52,575 bases of DNA, taken from NCBI GenBank assembly GCA_023254555.1, contig JALRLI010000001.1, positions 1 to 52,575 of the forward strand, read 5' to 3'. The DNA is from Microbacteriaceae bacterium. GTDB taxonomy: Bacteria > Actinomycetota > Actinomycetes > Actinomycetales > Microbacteriaceae. Below the pieces are notes generated by a model. It searched no databases, was not told where the DNA came from, and saw only the letters and a list, made by a program, of their open reading frames with translations. Within the stretch, counting starts at the first letter, position 1. Each line of letters opens with the position of its first letter. Below, piece by piece: positions 22,333-30,927 of the stretch. A program made the translations under genes and the position numbers.

Positions 22333-22443
22333 ATGCTTCTCGCTCTAGAACTCTTCTTTACTGGATTGCTCGGTCTCGCTTCGCTGGCAATTCTCTTTAT
22401 TTCTGGCACTGTCATCTACAAGCTCTTCAAGGGTCAGCGCTAA
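22333..22443 (+). CDS. 36-residue single-helix membrane microprotein
   Basis: ATG 22333 to TAA 22441-22443 encodes 36 residues: a hydrophobic helix of about 27 residues (beginning MLLALELFFTGLLGLASLAI) and a basic end, YKLFKGQR. The gene fills the space between the 107-residue membrane protein and ygfZ on the same strand. I recall very similar short proteins in other Microbacteriaceae, which supports it being real, but its function is unknown. Confidence 0.7.
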   Translation: MLLALELFFTGLLGLASLAILFISGTVIYKLFKGQR

Positions 22444-22475
22444 TCATCACAGAGCTTTCTGCTCAGCCAGGCGCC

Positions 22476-23564
22476 GTGATCGACACTGAATTTTCGGTCG
22501 CCGCACACTTTGGTGCTCCTTTTCCGGAGCAAAGAAACCTGCAGTCAGGTTCAGCCGTCGTTGATTTGAGTCATCACGGCATCATCACAGTATCCGGGCC
22601 AGACCGACTCGAATGGCTGAACTCAATGTGCAGTCAAGAGCTCGGATCAATCTCGCCCGGTGTGAGCACGGAGTCGCTACTGCTCGACCCTCAAGGCCAC
22701 ATCCAGTTCGCCATGCGCATTGTTGATGACGGCGAATCGACCTGGATCATGGTCGACCCTCTCCAGTCTCAGGCACTCGCCGCGTACCTTGACCGCATGC
22801 GATTTACCAAGCGCGTCGAGGTGACTGAGAAATCCGAGCAGGATCGACTCTTTACCGTTGGCTTTTTCACGGGAGCAGAGGCGAGCGACGCGCTCAGTTC
22901 GCTTCGCGAGAGCGGCCAGGTGCGTGCAGTCTGGCTTGATCCCTGGAGCGCAGTGAGCGTGGGGGGCTGGCAATACGCCGCAGTGACTGCTGATGAGCAT
23001 CCAGCATCGACTTGGAATTATGCTGAAGCGATTCTCACCGCTGAGGGTGTTCAACTGCTCGTCAACATGATTCAAGCCGGCACCCTGAGAAGTGCGGGCA
23101 CGCTGGCCTTGCAGGCACTTCGTGTGATGGCATGGCGACCCGCACAACACACAGAGGTCGATGACCGTGCGCTACCCCATGAGTTTGACTGGTTACGAAG
23201 TGCTGTGCACCTCAATAAGGGGTGTTATCGAGGTCAAGAAACCGTTGCGAAAGTGCACAACCTTGGGCATCCTCCTCGCAGGCTCGCGCTGTTGCATCTC
23301 GATGGAAGCGACGCACAACTCCCTGAGCCAGCTGACCTGGTCTTCGCGCCGGGTGAGGAAAAACCGATTGGTCGAGTGACGATTGCCGCAAGGCACTTCG
23401 AATGGGGGGCGGTGGCTCTCGCGCTGCTCAAACGCTCAGTGCCTGTCGATGCTCAGCTCGAGGTTCAGCATGCAGGCATACGTATTCCAGCTACTCAAGA
23501 AGTCATTGTTCCGCCAGAAGCAGGCGCAACTCGTGTGACGCCGCGAATTGCTCCGCTCAGGTGA
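22476..23564 (+). CDS. ygfZ: YgfZ/GcvT-like folate-binding protein
   Basis: This 362-residue protein belongs to the GcvT/YgfZ (COG0354) group, which binds tetrahydrofolate and supports Fe-S enzymes and tRNA modification. Visible marks are VVDLSHHGIITVSGPDRLEWLNSMCSQ and the conserved NKGCYRGQETVAKVHNLG motif with its Cys, essential for YgfZ activity. The start is GTG. It lies 14 bases before gpmA. Confidence 0.92.
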   Translation: MIDTEFSVAAHFGAPFPEQRNLQSGSAVVDLSHHGIITVSGPDRLEWLNSMCSQELGSISPGVSTESLLLDPQGHIQFAMRIVDDGESTWIMVDPLQSQALAAYLDRMRFTKRVEVTEKSEQDRLFTVGFFTGAEASDALSSLRESGQVRAVWLDPWSAVSVGGWQYAAVTADEHPASTWNYAEAILTAEGVQLLVNMIQAGTLRSAGTLALQALRVMAWRPAQHTEVDDRALPHEFDWLRSAVHLNKGCYRGQETVAKVHNLGHPPRRLALLHLDGSDAQLPEPADLVFAPGEEKPIGRVTIAARHFEWGAVALALLKRSVPVDAQLEVQHAGIRIPATQEVIVPPEAGATRVTPRIAPLR

Positions 23565-23578
23565 AGTACGCTTAAGGT

Positions 23579-24322
23579 ATGACACACACACTCATCCTGC
23601 TACGCCACGGTCAGAGCGAATGGAACAAGAAAAACCTGTTCACTGGATGGGTTGATGTGCGGCTCACAGAGCAAGGTCGTGCCGAAGCGGCGAGGGCGGG
23701 CGAGCTGCTTCGCGAGAAAGAATTGCTACCTGACGTGCTGTTCACCTCTGTGCTGAGCCGTGCGATTCAAACTGCGAACCTTGCGCTAGACACGGCAGAC
23801 CGGCTCTGGATTCCGGTAGAGCGTTCGTGGCGGCTCAATGAACGTCACTATGGGGCTCTTCAGGGGAAAAACAAGGCTGAAACACTCGAGCAGTATGGCA
23901 ACGAACAGTTCATGACCTGGAGGCGTTCGTATGACACACCGCCACCAGCGCTCGACGACAGCAGTGAGTGGTCACAGGCGAACGACCCGCGTTATGCAGG
24001 CATCGACGGTGATCGGCCTCAGACCGAGTGCCTCAAAGATGTTGTCGCACGCTTGTTGCCGTATTGGGAATCTTCGATCACGCCTGAGCTTTCAGCTGGC
24101 AAACGGGTGCTGATTACCGCACACGGAAATTCACTCCGGGCATTGGTGAAACACCTTGAGGGCATTAGCGATGAAGCAATCGCAGAGCTGAATATTCCGA
24201 CCGGAATCCCGCTCGTTTATGAGCTCGATGATTCGTTCAAACCAACGGGGCCAGGTCGGTACTTAGATCCAGAGGCTGCGGCAGCAGGCGTAGCCGAGGT
24301 GGCTGCCCAGGGCAAGCACTGA
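23579..24322 (+). CDS. gpmA: 2,3-bisphosphoglycerate-dependent phosphoglycerate mutase
   Basis: GpmA interconverts 3- and 2-phosphoglycerate in glycolysis. The 247-residue protein has the phosphohistidine motif LLRHGQSEWN (His at 10), TGWVDVRLTEQGRAEA, SWRLNERHYGALQGKNKAE and the second catalytic His in TAHGNSLRALVKHLEG. It is convergent with phoU. The gpm-senX3-regX3 neighbourhood is conserved in mycobacteria. Confidence 0.97.
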   Translation: MTHTLILLRHGQSEWNKKNLFTGWVDVRLTEQGRAEAARAGELLREKELLPDVLFTSVLSRAIQTANLALDTADRLWIPVERSWRLNERHYGALQGKNKAETLEQYGNEQFMTWRRSYDTPPPALDDSSEWSQANDPRYAGIDGDRPQTECLKDVVARLLPYWESSITPELSAGKRVLITAHGNSLRALVKHLEGISDEAIAELNIPTGIPLVYELDDSFKPTGPGRYLDPEAAAAGVAEVAAQGKH

Positions 24323-24330
24323 CAAACTAC

Positions 24331-25008
24331 TTATTCAGAGGCGGATTCAGAGCTGCTGTGAGCGGTCTCTGAAAAATCACCGCTGATGAAGTACAGCACC
24401 TTCTTGGTGATTGACACAGCGTGATCGCCGAATCGCTCGTGGTAGCGGCTCGCGAGAGTAGCGTCGACTACGGCGGTGCGGTCGGCCTTGAATGATTCAT
24501 CTAAGACCATGTCGAAGACGCTTGCGTGCAGGGCATCAAGCTTGTCGTCGAGCTCGCGGATTTGCGTCACGACTGCTGGTTCCATATCGCGCAGCAACTT
24601 TGTGAGCAAGCTAGCCATCTTCACGTCGAGCTCTGCCATCTCATCGAAGGTATCGCGCATACCCTTCGGAATAACCTTCTCAGGGAAGCGGTAGCGAGCC
24701 AACTGAGCAATATGCTCTGCAATGTCGCCCATGCGCTCAAGCGAAGTGCTCATGCGGAGCGCACTCACAATCAGACGAAGATCACGAGCTACAGGGGCTT
24801 GGCGAGCGAGAATTGCGATCGCGAGTTCGTCGAGACTGTCAGCGAGCGAATCAATTTCGGAGTCGTTATCAATCACCGATTCTGCGAGTGCTGCATCTGA
24901 TTTGCGGAATGCGGTGGTGGCATTCTTGATTGCGACTTCAACGAGTTCGCTGATGCGCACCAATCGATCTTGTACTTCGTGCAGCTCTTGCTGAAAAACT
25001 TCGCGCAA
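24331..25008 (-). CDS. phoU: Phosphate signalling protein PhoU
   Basis: PhoU links the Pst importer to the SenX3/PhoR kinase and restrains the phosphate regulon when phosphate is plentiful. The 225-residue, all-helical protein shows the two repeated metal-binding helices LADSLDELAIAILARQAPVARDLR and the LERMGDIAEHIAQLARY and RYHERFGDHAVSITKKVLY motifs (E/D-x-x-x-D metal sites). The start is TTG behind AGAGAGG. It is divergent from senX3 across a region with 11-bp PHO-like repeats. Confidence 0.96.
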   Translation of the reverse strand: MREVFQQELHEVQDRLVRISELVEVAIKNATTAFRKSDAALAESVIDNDSEIDSLADSLDELAIAILARQAPVARDLRLIVSALRMSTSLERMGDIAEHIAQLARYRFPEKVIPKGMRDTFDEMAELDVKMASLLTKLLRDMEPAVVTQIRELDDKLDALHASVFDMVLDESFKADRTAVVDATLASRYHERFGDHAVSITKKVLYFISGDFSETAHSSSESASE

Positions 25009-25064
25009 TCTTCAGACCTCTCTGGGTAATAGAACTAAATCTACCTGACAGCCTGTCTTCTTTA

Positions 25065-25104
25065 GATTAACAGAGCGCAACATCATTCTTAACGTTTGCT
25101 GAAC
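25065..25104 (-). promoter_or_regulatory. PHO-box-like array of 11-bp repeats between phoU and senX3
   Basis: On the minus strand the heptamers GTTCAGC (25098-25104), GTTAAGA (25087-25093), TGTTGCG (25076-25082, weak) and GTTAATC (25065-25071) recur at an exact 11-base spacing. This is the layout of the direct-repeat units bound by actinobacterial PhoP/RegX3 (GTTCACC plus four bases). The site is 57 bases from phoU and about 60 from senX3, so it could serve either or both. Confidence 0.6.
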
Positions 25105-25164
25105 GGATGTGGGATACATCAACCGTTGGTTTCCCTTCAGATGCTCAACGCCTAGCATTAGAGA

Positions 25165-26337
25165 ATGCAGTCGGCGTGGTTCGGAGTCTTGTGTGGCTTC
25201 ATCGGGTTATTCGTTGGCTTCACGTTCGGGCTTGTGTGGCTGAAATCGAGAAATCGGCTACTTGCGTCAGCTGACCTGTTGCAGCCCGAAGTGCCACCAG
25301 CTGCGACTCAACTCCTGGAACAGCTCGATTTTTTCGCGGTTGTGCTCGATAAATCATTCTCGGTAGTTTTTGCGAACGAAGCAGCAATTAGTCATGAGAC
25401 GATCCCGGCCGAATTTGTTTCGGGTGAACAGTTCATCGACCAAGCCAAATCAGTAATGCGCTCAGGCGTTGAAATCACTCAGCAGCCAGATGATTCAGAA
25501 TCCGACGGGATTTGGATGCACATGTTCAAACTCAGCGGCGACTTCATCATCGTGCTCGCCGATGATAGGGGTGAAGAGCAGCGGCTGAATGCCATGCGAC
25601 GAGACTTCATTGCAAACATGAGCCACGAACTCAAAACGCCTGTTGCTTCTATTGGTCTACTCGCCGAAGCAATCATAGAAGCAGCGGACGATTCTGAACG
25701 GGTTTCTGGATTCGCTGCAACGATGCAGAAACAGAGTAAACGATTGGCTGACCTCACAAATGACATCATCTTGCTCTCCGAGGCTCAATCTGAGCCAAGC
25801 CTCGAGGAGCTTGAGGAAGTGGATATCGCAGAACTCGTGACTCTAGAAGTTGCGGCACACAGCGATTACGCCCAGCAACGCGGGGTGCGCATGGTATTCG
25901 AATTGAAATCGGATGAGCCATTCACAACCATCGGTCGCCCCAGTGGTGTTCGCACCGCAATCGCAAATCTGCTTTCGAACGCGATTAAACACTCGCCTAG
26001 TGAGTCGAGAGTGGGTGTGTTGGTGGAACGGAAGGTTGACTCTGTCATTCTTCAGGTGACGGATCACGGCAGTGGTATCGAACCTGAAGACACGGAGCGA
26101 ATCTTTGAGCGGTTTTATCGAGTTGACAATGCACGCACTCGTGAAGAGGGCGGTACCGGTCTGGGCCTCAGTATCGTGAGACACACCATGCTCGCAGTGG
26201 GTGGGTCTGTAGCTGTCTGGTCAAAACCAGGTGTCGGGTCAACATTCACGCTCACATTCCCAGCGCTTGGGAGCGGTAATACCGCGGATAAAATCCTCGA
26301 ACGTAAACACAAGAAGAGAAAGAAAACGCTCAAGTGA
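25165..26337 (+). CDS. senX3: Phosphate-responsive sensor histidine kinase
   Basis: This 390-residue kinase has one clear N-terminal membrane helix (residues about 5-26), a short PAS-like region (about 50-135), a HisKA dimerisation domain with FIANMSHELKTPVAS (phosphorylated His 154) and a HATPase with NLLSNAIKHSPS (N box), DHGSGIEPEDTERIFERF and GGTGLGLSIV. It is the SenX3/PhoR type that senses phosphate status together with PhoU and Pst. The stop overlaps the regX3 start (GTGA), so both are translated together. Confidence 0.95.
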   Translation: MQSAWFGVLCGFIGLFVGFTFGLVWLKSRNRLLASADLLQPEVPPAATQLLEQLDFFAVVLDKSFSVVFANEAAISHETIPAEFVSGEQFIDQAKSVMRSGVEITQQPDDSESDGIWMHMFKLSGDFIIVLADDRGEEQRLNAMRRDFIANMSHELKTPVASIGLLAEAIIEAADDSERVSGFAATMQKQSKRLADLTNDIILLSEAQSEPSLEELEEVDIAELVTLEVAAHSDYAQQRGVRMVFELKSDEPFTTIGRPSGVRTAIANLLSNAIKHSPSESRVGVLVERKVDSVILQVTDHGSGIEPEDTERIFERFYRVDNARTREEGGTGLGLSIVRHTMLAVGGSVAVWSKPGVGSTFTLTFPALGSGNTADKILERKHKKRKKTLK

Positions 26338-27023
26338 CCGTAAAAATTCTGTTGGTTGAAGACGAGGAATCCATCTCTGAGCCACTCACGTACCTGCTAG
26401 AGAAAGAGGGATTTGAGGTCACGGTAGTGTCAGACGGAGCTGGCGCACCAGCAGAATTTGACCGGGTTCGTCCTGCTTTGGTTCTGCTCGACCTTATGCT
26501 CCCTGGAATGTCAGGCACTGAAATTTGTCGCGAGATTCGGCAGCATTCTCAGACTCCGATCATCATGCTCACCGCCAAAGACAGCGAGGTTGATATCGTG
26601 GTTGGCTTAGAGCTCGGCGCGGATGATTACGTCACGAAGCCGTATTCTTCGAGAGAGTTGCTCGCCAGAATAAGGGCGCTTCTTCGCCGGTCTGAGCTTC
26701 AGCCCATCGTTGACGAGGATGATTCGGTTGTTTCCATAGGTGACTTGCGACTTGACAGCGCAAAGCACAATTTGTTGGTACGCGGAGAATCCGTTGCAAT
26801 TCCTCTTCGTGAATTTGAACTGCTCGAATACCTGATGCGCAATGCGGGTCGGGTGCTCACCCGAGGTCAACTCATCGATAGGGTTTGGGGGAGCGACTAC
26901 TTTGGCGACACGAAAACACTGGATGTACACATCAAGCGCATCCGCTCGAGAATCGAGCCTGACCCGGCGAATCCGACTCTTTTGAGCACGGTTCGCGGAG
27001 TAGGTTACCGTTTCGAGAGTTAG
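26334..27023 (+). CDS. regX3: Phosphate regulon response regulator
   Basis: This 229-residue OmpR/PhoB-family regulator has a complete receiver (acidic pair at LLVEDEES, phosphorylated Asp 53 in LVLLDLMLPG, LTAK lysine) and a winged helix (LREFELLEYLMRNAGRVLTRGQLIDRVWG...DVHIKRIRSRIE). It starts at GTG overlapping senX3 and ends tail-to-tail with the lipoprotein gene, whose stop codon shares two bases with its own. It should bind the PHO-box-like repeats found in this window. Confidence 0.95.
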   Translation: MTVKILLVEDEESISEPLTYLLEKEGFEVTVVSDGAGAPAEFDRVRPALVLLDLMLPGMSGTEICREIRQHSQTPIIMLTAKDSEVDIVVGLELGADDYVTKPYSSRELLARIRALLRRSELQPIVDEDDSVVSIGDLRLDSAKHNLLVRGESVAIPLREFELLEYLMRNAGRVLTRGQLIDRVWGSDYFGDTKTLDVHIKRIRSRIEPDPANPTLLSTVRGVGYRFES

Positions 27024-27496
27024 TCGACGACCAGCGGGGCGTACTCTGCGAGCGTTCCGTCAAGAACGGGCACGTATTGCTCAACTTCGTCTGAGCTACC
27101 CGATTGGAAGAACACCTGAATCGTCTGACCAGCCTTTGCGCCGAGATCAGCGAAGACGAGCGTTTCCTGACCTTTTTCAGGATTGCCGTACTGAGTGGAG
27201 CCTGGCTCTACAATGATTGATTTTTCGGTTCGTTTGCCATCGATTACAGCTGTGATGTTCAGCTTCGAAGCCTTGTTCGTGGTGTTGATGGTGCTCATCG
27301 TGAGGTTGAAGGCTGTTGCGTCCTCGTTCACAATGAAAAGCGCGTTGCGAACTCGCACGTCACCCGCATTCAAGTTCACGCCGTCACTCGGAGCGTACTC
27401 ATACTTGGTCTCAACTGGTACGAAGAATCCGCATCCCGTGGTTCCGAGGGCAACTGCACCCGCTAGTACAACTGAAGTGATGAGACGAGCCTTCAC
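27020..27496 (-). CDS. Lipoprotein of unknown function downstream of regX3
   Basis: From GTG 27496 (GGAGG eight bases upstream) this 158-residue protein has a signal peptide ending in the lipobox GTTGC. The mature part is an immunoglobulin-like all-beta domain (NAGDVRVRNALFIVNEDATAFNLTMSTINTT, then a QETLVFADLGAKAGQTIQVFF strand). Similar proteins are widespread next to regX3/phoP in actinobacteria, sometimes mislabelled as DNA modification methylase, and remain uncharacterised. A longer reading frame to 27577 is unlikely because it lacks a ribosome binding site and delays the signal peptide. Confidence 0.85.
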   Translation of the reverse strand: MKARLITSVVLAGAVALGTTGCGFFVPVETKYEYAPSDGVNLNAGDVRVRNALFIVNEDATAFNLTMSTINTTNKASKLNITAVIDGKRTEKSIIVEPGSTQYGNPEKGQETLVFADLGAKAGQTIQVFFQSGSSDEVEQYVPVLDGTLAEYAPLVVD

Positions 27497-27552
27497 AAGT
27501 CCTCCGAAAATCGTGAATAAGTGGTAAATCTGTTCAGCCAGGTTCAGTTTCA

Positions 27553-27558
27553 AGTATA
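27553..27558 (-). promoter_or_regulatory. -10 element (TATACT) of the lipoprotein gene
   Basis: TATACT on the minus strand lies about 57 bases upstream of the GTG start. A recognisable -35 is not evident. Confidence 0.5.
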
Positions 27559-27675
27559 CCCGCCCCTCAGTATCCATTTGGCAGCACGGTTGCGGCGTTG
27601 CAGGTGAAGCCTCACAGCAGGGATTTCATGTACTTCGAAACCTGATGCTCAGGAGCTCTGTCAGAGGGGCTGTGG

Positions 27676-27681
27676 TATTCT
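27676..27681 (+). promoter_or_regulatory. -10 element (TATTCT) of carD
   Basis: TATTCT, with TGTGG just upstream giving an extended -10 look, lies about 32 bases before the carD ATG. Confidence 0.5.
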
Positions 27682-27712
27682 AGTACTCAATTCAAGAATG
27701 GAGTACAAATTA

Positions 27713-28195
27713 ATGCAGTTTGTAGTCGGCGAAACAGTTGTGTACCCGCATCACGGTGCAGCAAAGATCATCGAAGTCAAGGCTCGTAAAATTGCCGGCG
27801 AAGAAAAACTCTTCTTGAAGCTCCAGGTGAATCAGGGCGACCTCACCATTGAGGTGCCTGCAGATAACGTTGAAATGGTTGGCGTTCGAGACGTTATTGA
27901 TGCCGAAGGTCGCGACCAGGTGTTTGAGGTGCTACGAGCACCATTCGTTGAAGAGCCAACGAACTGGTCAAGACGATACAAGGCGAATCTCGAGAAGCTC
28001 GCTTCCGGTGACGTTATCAAGGTTTCCGAAGTTGTTCGAGATCTCTGGCGACGCGATCAAGATCGTGGTCTCTCAGCGGGCGAGAAGAGAATGCTTGCCA
28101 AGGCACGCCAAATCCTCATCTCAGAGCTTGCTCTCGCCGAAAAAACTGACGAAGAGCAGGCTTCGAAGGTTCTCGACGAGGTTCTCGCTTCCTAG
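27713..28195 (+). CDS. carD: CarD-family RNA-polymerase-binding transcription regulator
   Basis: CarD binds the RNA polymerase beta subunit and stabilises the open complex at rRNA and other promoters; it is essential in mycobacteria. From ATG 27713 the 160-residue protein has the N-terminal polymerase-interaction domain (MQFVVGETVVYPHHGAAKI) and the helical DNA-binding part with EEPTNWSRRYKANLEKL and VVRDLWRRDQDRGLSAGEK. GGAG lies nine bases before 27713; the longer start at 27698 would put the Shine-Dalgarno inside the gene. Confidence 0.95.
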   Translation: MQFVVGETVVYPHHGAAKIIEVKARKIAGEEKLFLKLQVNQGDLTIEVPADNVEMVGVRDVIDAEGRDQVFEVLRAPFVEEPTNWSRRYKANLEKLASGDVIKVSEVVRDLWRRDQDRGLSAGEKRMLAKARQILISELALAEKTDEEQASKVLDEVLAS

Positions 28196-28213
28196 TCAAA
28201 GCACGCGTTTACT

Positions 28214-28978
28214 GTGTCTCACCTTAGCGATGTGCATACCCCCCATCGTCTGGGCATAATTCTCGTCGGCGCAGGTAGCGGCGAACGCCTCGGCGCTGGT
28301 ATTCCCAAGGCGTTGGTGCAACTCGCCGGTAAGACGTTGCTCGAACGGTGTATCGAAACTTCTCTCTCCGCTGCTGATACCGGTCACCTTGTTGTGGTTG
28401 CCCCAGCGGCACACGCCGCAGAGGCGCTTCAGGCAGTTGAAAAGGTCACCGAGCGTTCAGCGCTCACCTGGACGACCAGCGTCGTAGACGGAGGTGCTGA
28501 GCGGCATATTTCGGTTGAGAACGGCCTGGCAGTGATGCCGGAGTGGGTCGACGTCGTCTTAGTTCATGACGTCGCTCGACCTCTGACTCCTGTCTCGGTT
28601 TTTCACGATGTCGCCACCGCGGTGAGAGAGCGTAAAGCCGGAGTTGTTCCCGTACTTCCGCTTACAGACACCATCAAGCGAGTCGACAACCGAGGCTCAG
28701 TGCTCGAAACCGTGAACCGCGACGAACTTGTCGCTGCACAGACACCTCAGGGTTTCCTGCGGGAAGATTTGGCTGCCGCCTACGAACACGTAGCTGAGGC
28801 TATGACAGATGATGCATCGGTTGCCAAGGCTGCTGGTCAAGAAGTGACCACGGTCGGGGGCTCTGCTCTCGCCCACAAAATCACGACGGCCGCCGATCTG
28901 CGTCTTCTTGAATGGATGCTCGACACTCACGTCAGCGCTGAATCAACTCATACTCGCTCGAAAGCGGCGGAGTCGTGA
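28214..28978 (+). CDS. ispD: 2-C-methyl-D-erythritol 4-phosphate cytidylyltransferase
   Basis: IspD adds CMP to methylerythritol phosphate in the MEP isoprenoid pathway. The 254-residue protein has the nucleotide-binding GIILVGAGSGERLGAGIPKALVQLAG, the VLVHDVARPLTP motif and ETVNRDELVAAQTPQGF, all diagnostic. A GTG start is used. Its stop overlaps the ispF start by four bases (GTGA). Confidence 0.96.
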   Translation: MSHLSDVHTPHRLGIILVGAGSGERLGAGIPKALVQLAGKTLLERCIETSLSAADTGHLVVVAPAAHAAEALQAVEKVTERSALTWTTSVVDGGAERHISVENGLAVMPEWVDVVLVHDVARPLTPVSVFHDVATAVRERKAGVVPVLPLTDTIKRVDNRGSVLETVNRDELVAAQTPQGFLREDLAAAYEHVAEAMTDDASVAKAAGQEVTTVGGSALAHKITTAADLRLLEWMLDTHVSAESTHTRSKAAES

Positions 28979-29448
28979 TGATGAGGGTCGGTACCGGCTT
29001 TGATGCCCACCGCTTCGATGAGTCTCGTGAGCTGGTATTGGCCGGGCTGCACTGGCCGAACGAACCGGGCCTAGACGGTCATAGCGATGGAGACGCAGTC
29101 TTGCATGCAATCGTCGATGCCTTGCTGTCAGCGGCGGGCCTCGGAGATATTGGCTCGAACTTTGGTACCGACGATGAGAAATTCCTTGGCGCGAGTAGTA
29201 CGGTCTTCCTTTCAGAAACCCTCAAGCTCTTAGCCACTCAGAAGTTCGCGGTGTCGAATGTTGCGGTGAACCTCATCGGTGAACGACCGAGATTCAGTTC
29301 AAGGCGAGATGAGGCTGAGCAGCATCTCAGCAATCTGGTGGGCGCTCCCGTTTCAGTGAGTGCCACAACCACAGATGGTATGGGTTTCACCGGCAGGGGA
29401 GAGGGCATCGCTGTGTATGCCACGGCACTGATCACCGCTGCAGCGTGA
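28975..29448 (+). CDS. ispF: 2-C-methyl-D-erythritol 2,4-cyclodiphosphate synthase
   Basis: IspF is the next MEP-pathway enzyme. The 157-residue protein has the zinc-binding GTGFDAHRF, the HSDGDAVLHAIVDALLSAAGLGDIG metal/substrate motif and the C-terminal TTDGMGFTGRGEGIA. The start is GTG 28975 or one of two ATGs at 28978 and 28981; the difference is one or two residues. Cotranscribed with ispD. Confidence 0.97.
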   Translation: MMMRVGTGFDAHRFDESRELVLAGLHWPNEPGLDGHSDGDAVLHAIVDALLSAAGLGDIGSNFGTDDEKFLGASSTVFLSETLKLLATQKFAVSNVAVNLIGERPRFSSRRDEAEQHLSNLVGAPVSVSATTTDGMGFTGRGEGIAVYATALITAAA

Positions 29449-29502
29449 AACAGGTCGGCAACATTATCCGAGTCCAGACTCTCGGCATCGTAGGCTAGCA
29501 GA

Positions 29503-30927
29503 GTGAAACAACGCATTTACGACTCGAAGCGAGCCGAAGTTGTCGACTTCGTGCCAATCAGCGCAGGTCAGGTTGGTATGTACGTGTGTGGGCCCACGGT
29601 TCAGTCAGCCCCACACGTTGGTCATCTGCGGAGTGCACTCGTTTATGATCAGATTCGCCGCTGGTTTACCAGATCAGGTAGTGATGTGACACTCATTCGA
29701 AACGTCACAGACATTGACGACAAAATTCTCGACAACGCGGCCACCGCTCAGGAAGAGGGGTCATCAGAACAGTGGTGGGCGCTCGCTTACCGGGTGGAGC
29801 GTGAGTTCACGGCAGCGTATGACGCTTTGAACATCCTGCCCCCTACGTATGAACCAAGAGCGACAGCGAATATTGCCTCGATGATTCGGATCATTGAAAC
29901 GTTGATTGAACGCGGTCACGCCTATCAGGCGTTGGATGGTAGCGCCAGTGTGTATTTTGATACGAAGAGCTGGCCCACTTATGGAGAGCTCACGAAGCAA
30001 AGCCTTGACAACATGGAAGACGCAGGCGACAGCGAGCCTGTCGGCAAGCGTGATGCCCGTGATTTTGCGCTGTGGAAAGCGCATCGAGAATCTGAACCCG
30101 TAACAGCCTCATGGCAATCACCTTGGGGGAGGGGCAGGCCTGGCTGGCATATCGAGTGCTCAGCTATGTCGACGAACTATCTTGGCGAAAATTTTGACAT
30201 CCACGGTGGCGGTCTCGACTTACGCTTCCCCCACCATGAAAACGAATTAGCGCAGTCAGCTGCGGCGGGGCATGCCTTCGCCAACTACTGGATTCACAAC
30301 GGCTTGGTAAACGTGAGCGGCCAAAAGATGTCAAAATCACTTGGAAACTCTCTGTTCGCGCACGACCTGCTCAGCTCAGCGAGACCGATAGTGCTTCGCT
30401 ATTTTCTCGGCTCTGCGCATTACAGGTCAGTGCTTGAGTTTCACGAAACCGCTTTAGAGGAAGCTGCTTCTGCATTCGGCCGCATCGAATCATTTCTTGA
30501 CCGAGCGATTCGTGCTCTTGAGGTAGACGCCGAGACGCTGGACTCGCTGCCAGAGAATTTCATCTCAGCAATGCAAGAAGACTTCGCGATTCCCCAGGCT
30601 TTAGCAGTTCTGCACGACACCGTTCGATTGGGAAACGCCGCGCTTGATGGGAGTGATGACGCTCGTGCGGTCGAGGCACTGGCGAATGTTCTCGGCATGC
30701 TCAACGTTTTGGGTATAAACCCGCTCGCGGCTGAGTGGGCAAGTGCTGAAGCGGGTGGCGCCCAGTCTGCTCTCGATAAACTCGTGAGCGAGTTGATTGC
30801 CGATCGCAGCAGAGCTCGAGCCAACAAAGATTTCGAAACCGGTGACGCTATTCGTGATCGACTGGCTGCCGCAGGAATCACCATCGAAGATGGTGCAGAA
30901 GGAACTCATTGGAGTACGAATGGTTAG
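29503..30927 (+). CDS. cysS: Cysteinyl-tRNA synthetase
   Basis: This 474-residue class I synthetase charges tRNA-Cys. It has the zinc/cysteine-site MYVCGPTVQSAPHVGHLRSA with HVGH as the HIGH motif, WHIECSAMS and the HHENELAQS zinc ligands, and GQKMSKSLGN as KMSKS. The length, C-terminal tRNA-binding extension and ispDF-cysS-rlmB order favour CysS over its shorter relative MshC. A GTG start is used. Confidence 0.95.
   Translation: MKQRIYDSKRAEVVDFVPISAGQVGMYVCGPTVQSAPHVGHLRSALVYDQIRRWFTRSGSDVTLIRNVTDIDDKILDNAATAQEEGSSEQWWALAYRVEREFTAAYDALNILPPTYEPRATANIASMIRIIETLIERGHAYQALDGSASVYFDTKSWPTYGELTKQSLDNMEDAGDSEPVGKRDARDFALWKAHRESEPVTASWQSPWGRGRPGWHIECSAMSTNYLGENFDIHGGGLDLRFPHHENELAQSAAAGHAFANYWIHNGLVNVSGQKMSKSLGNSLFAHDLLSSARPIVLRYFLGSAHYRSVLEFHETALEEAASAFGRIESFLDRAIRALEVDAETLDSLPENFISAMQEDFAIPQALAVLHDTVRLGNAALDGSDDARAVEALANVLGMLNVLGINPLAAEWASAEAGGAQSALDKLVSELIADRSRARANKDFETGDAIRDRLAAAGITIEDGAEGTHWSTNG

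Noticed and set aside
30797..30919. Upstream extension of rlmB
   Set aside because: It lies inside cysS; ATG 30920 has GGAG and the stop-overlap typical of this genome.
29503..30927. Calling the cysteinyl-tRNA synthetase MshC (mycothiol ligase)
   Set aside because: The length of 474 residues, full C-terminal domain and the ispDF-cysS-rlmB order fit CysS better than the shorter MshC.
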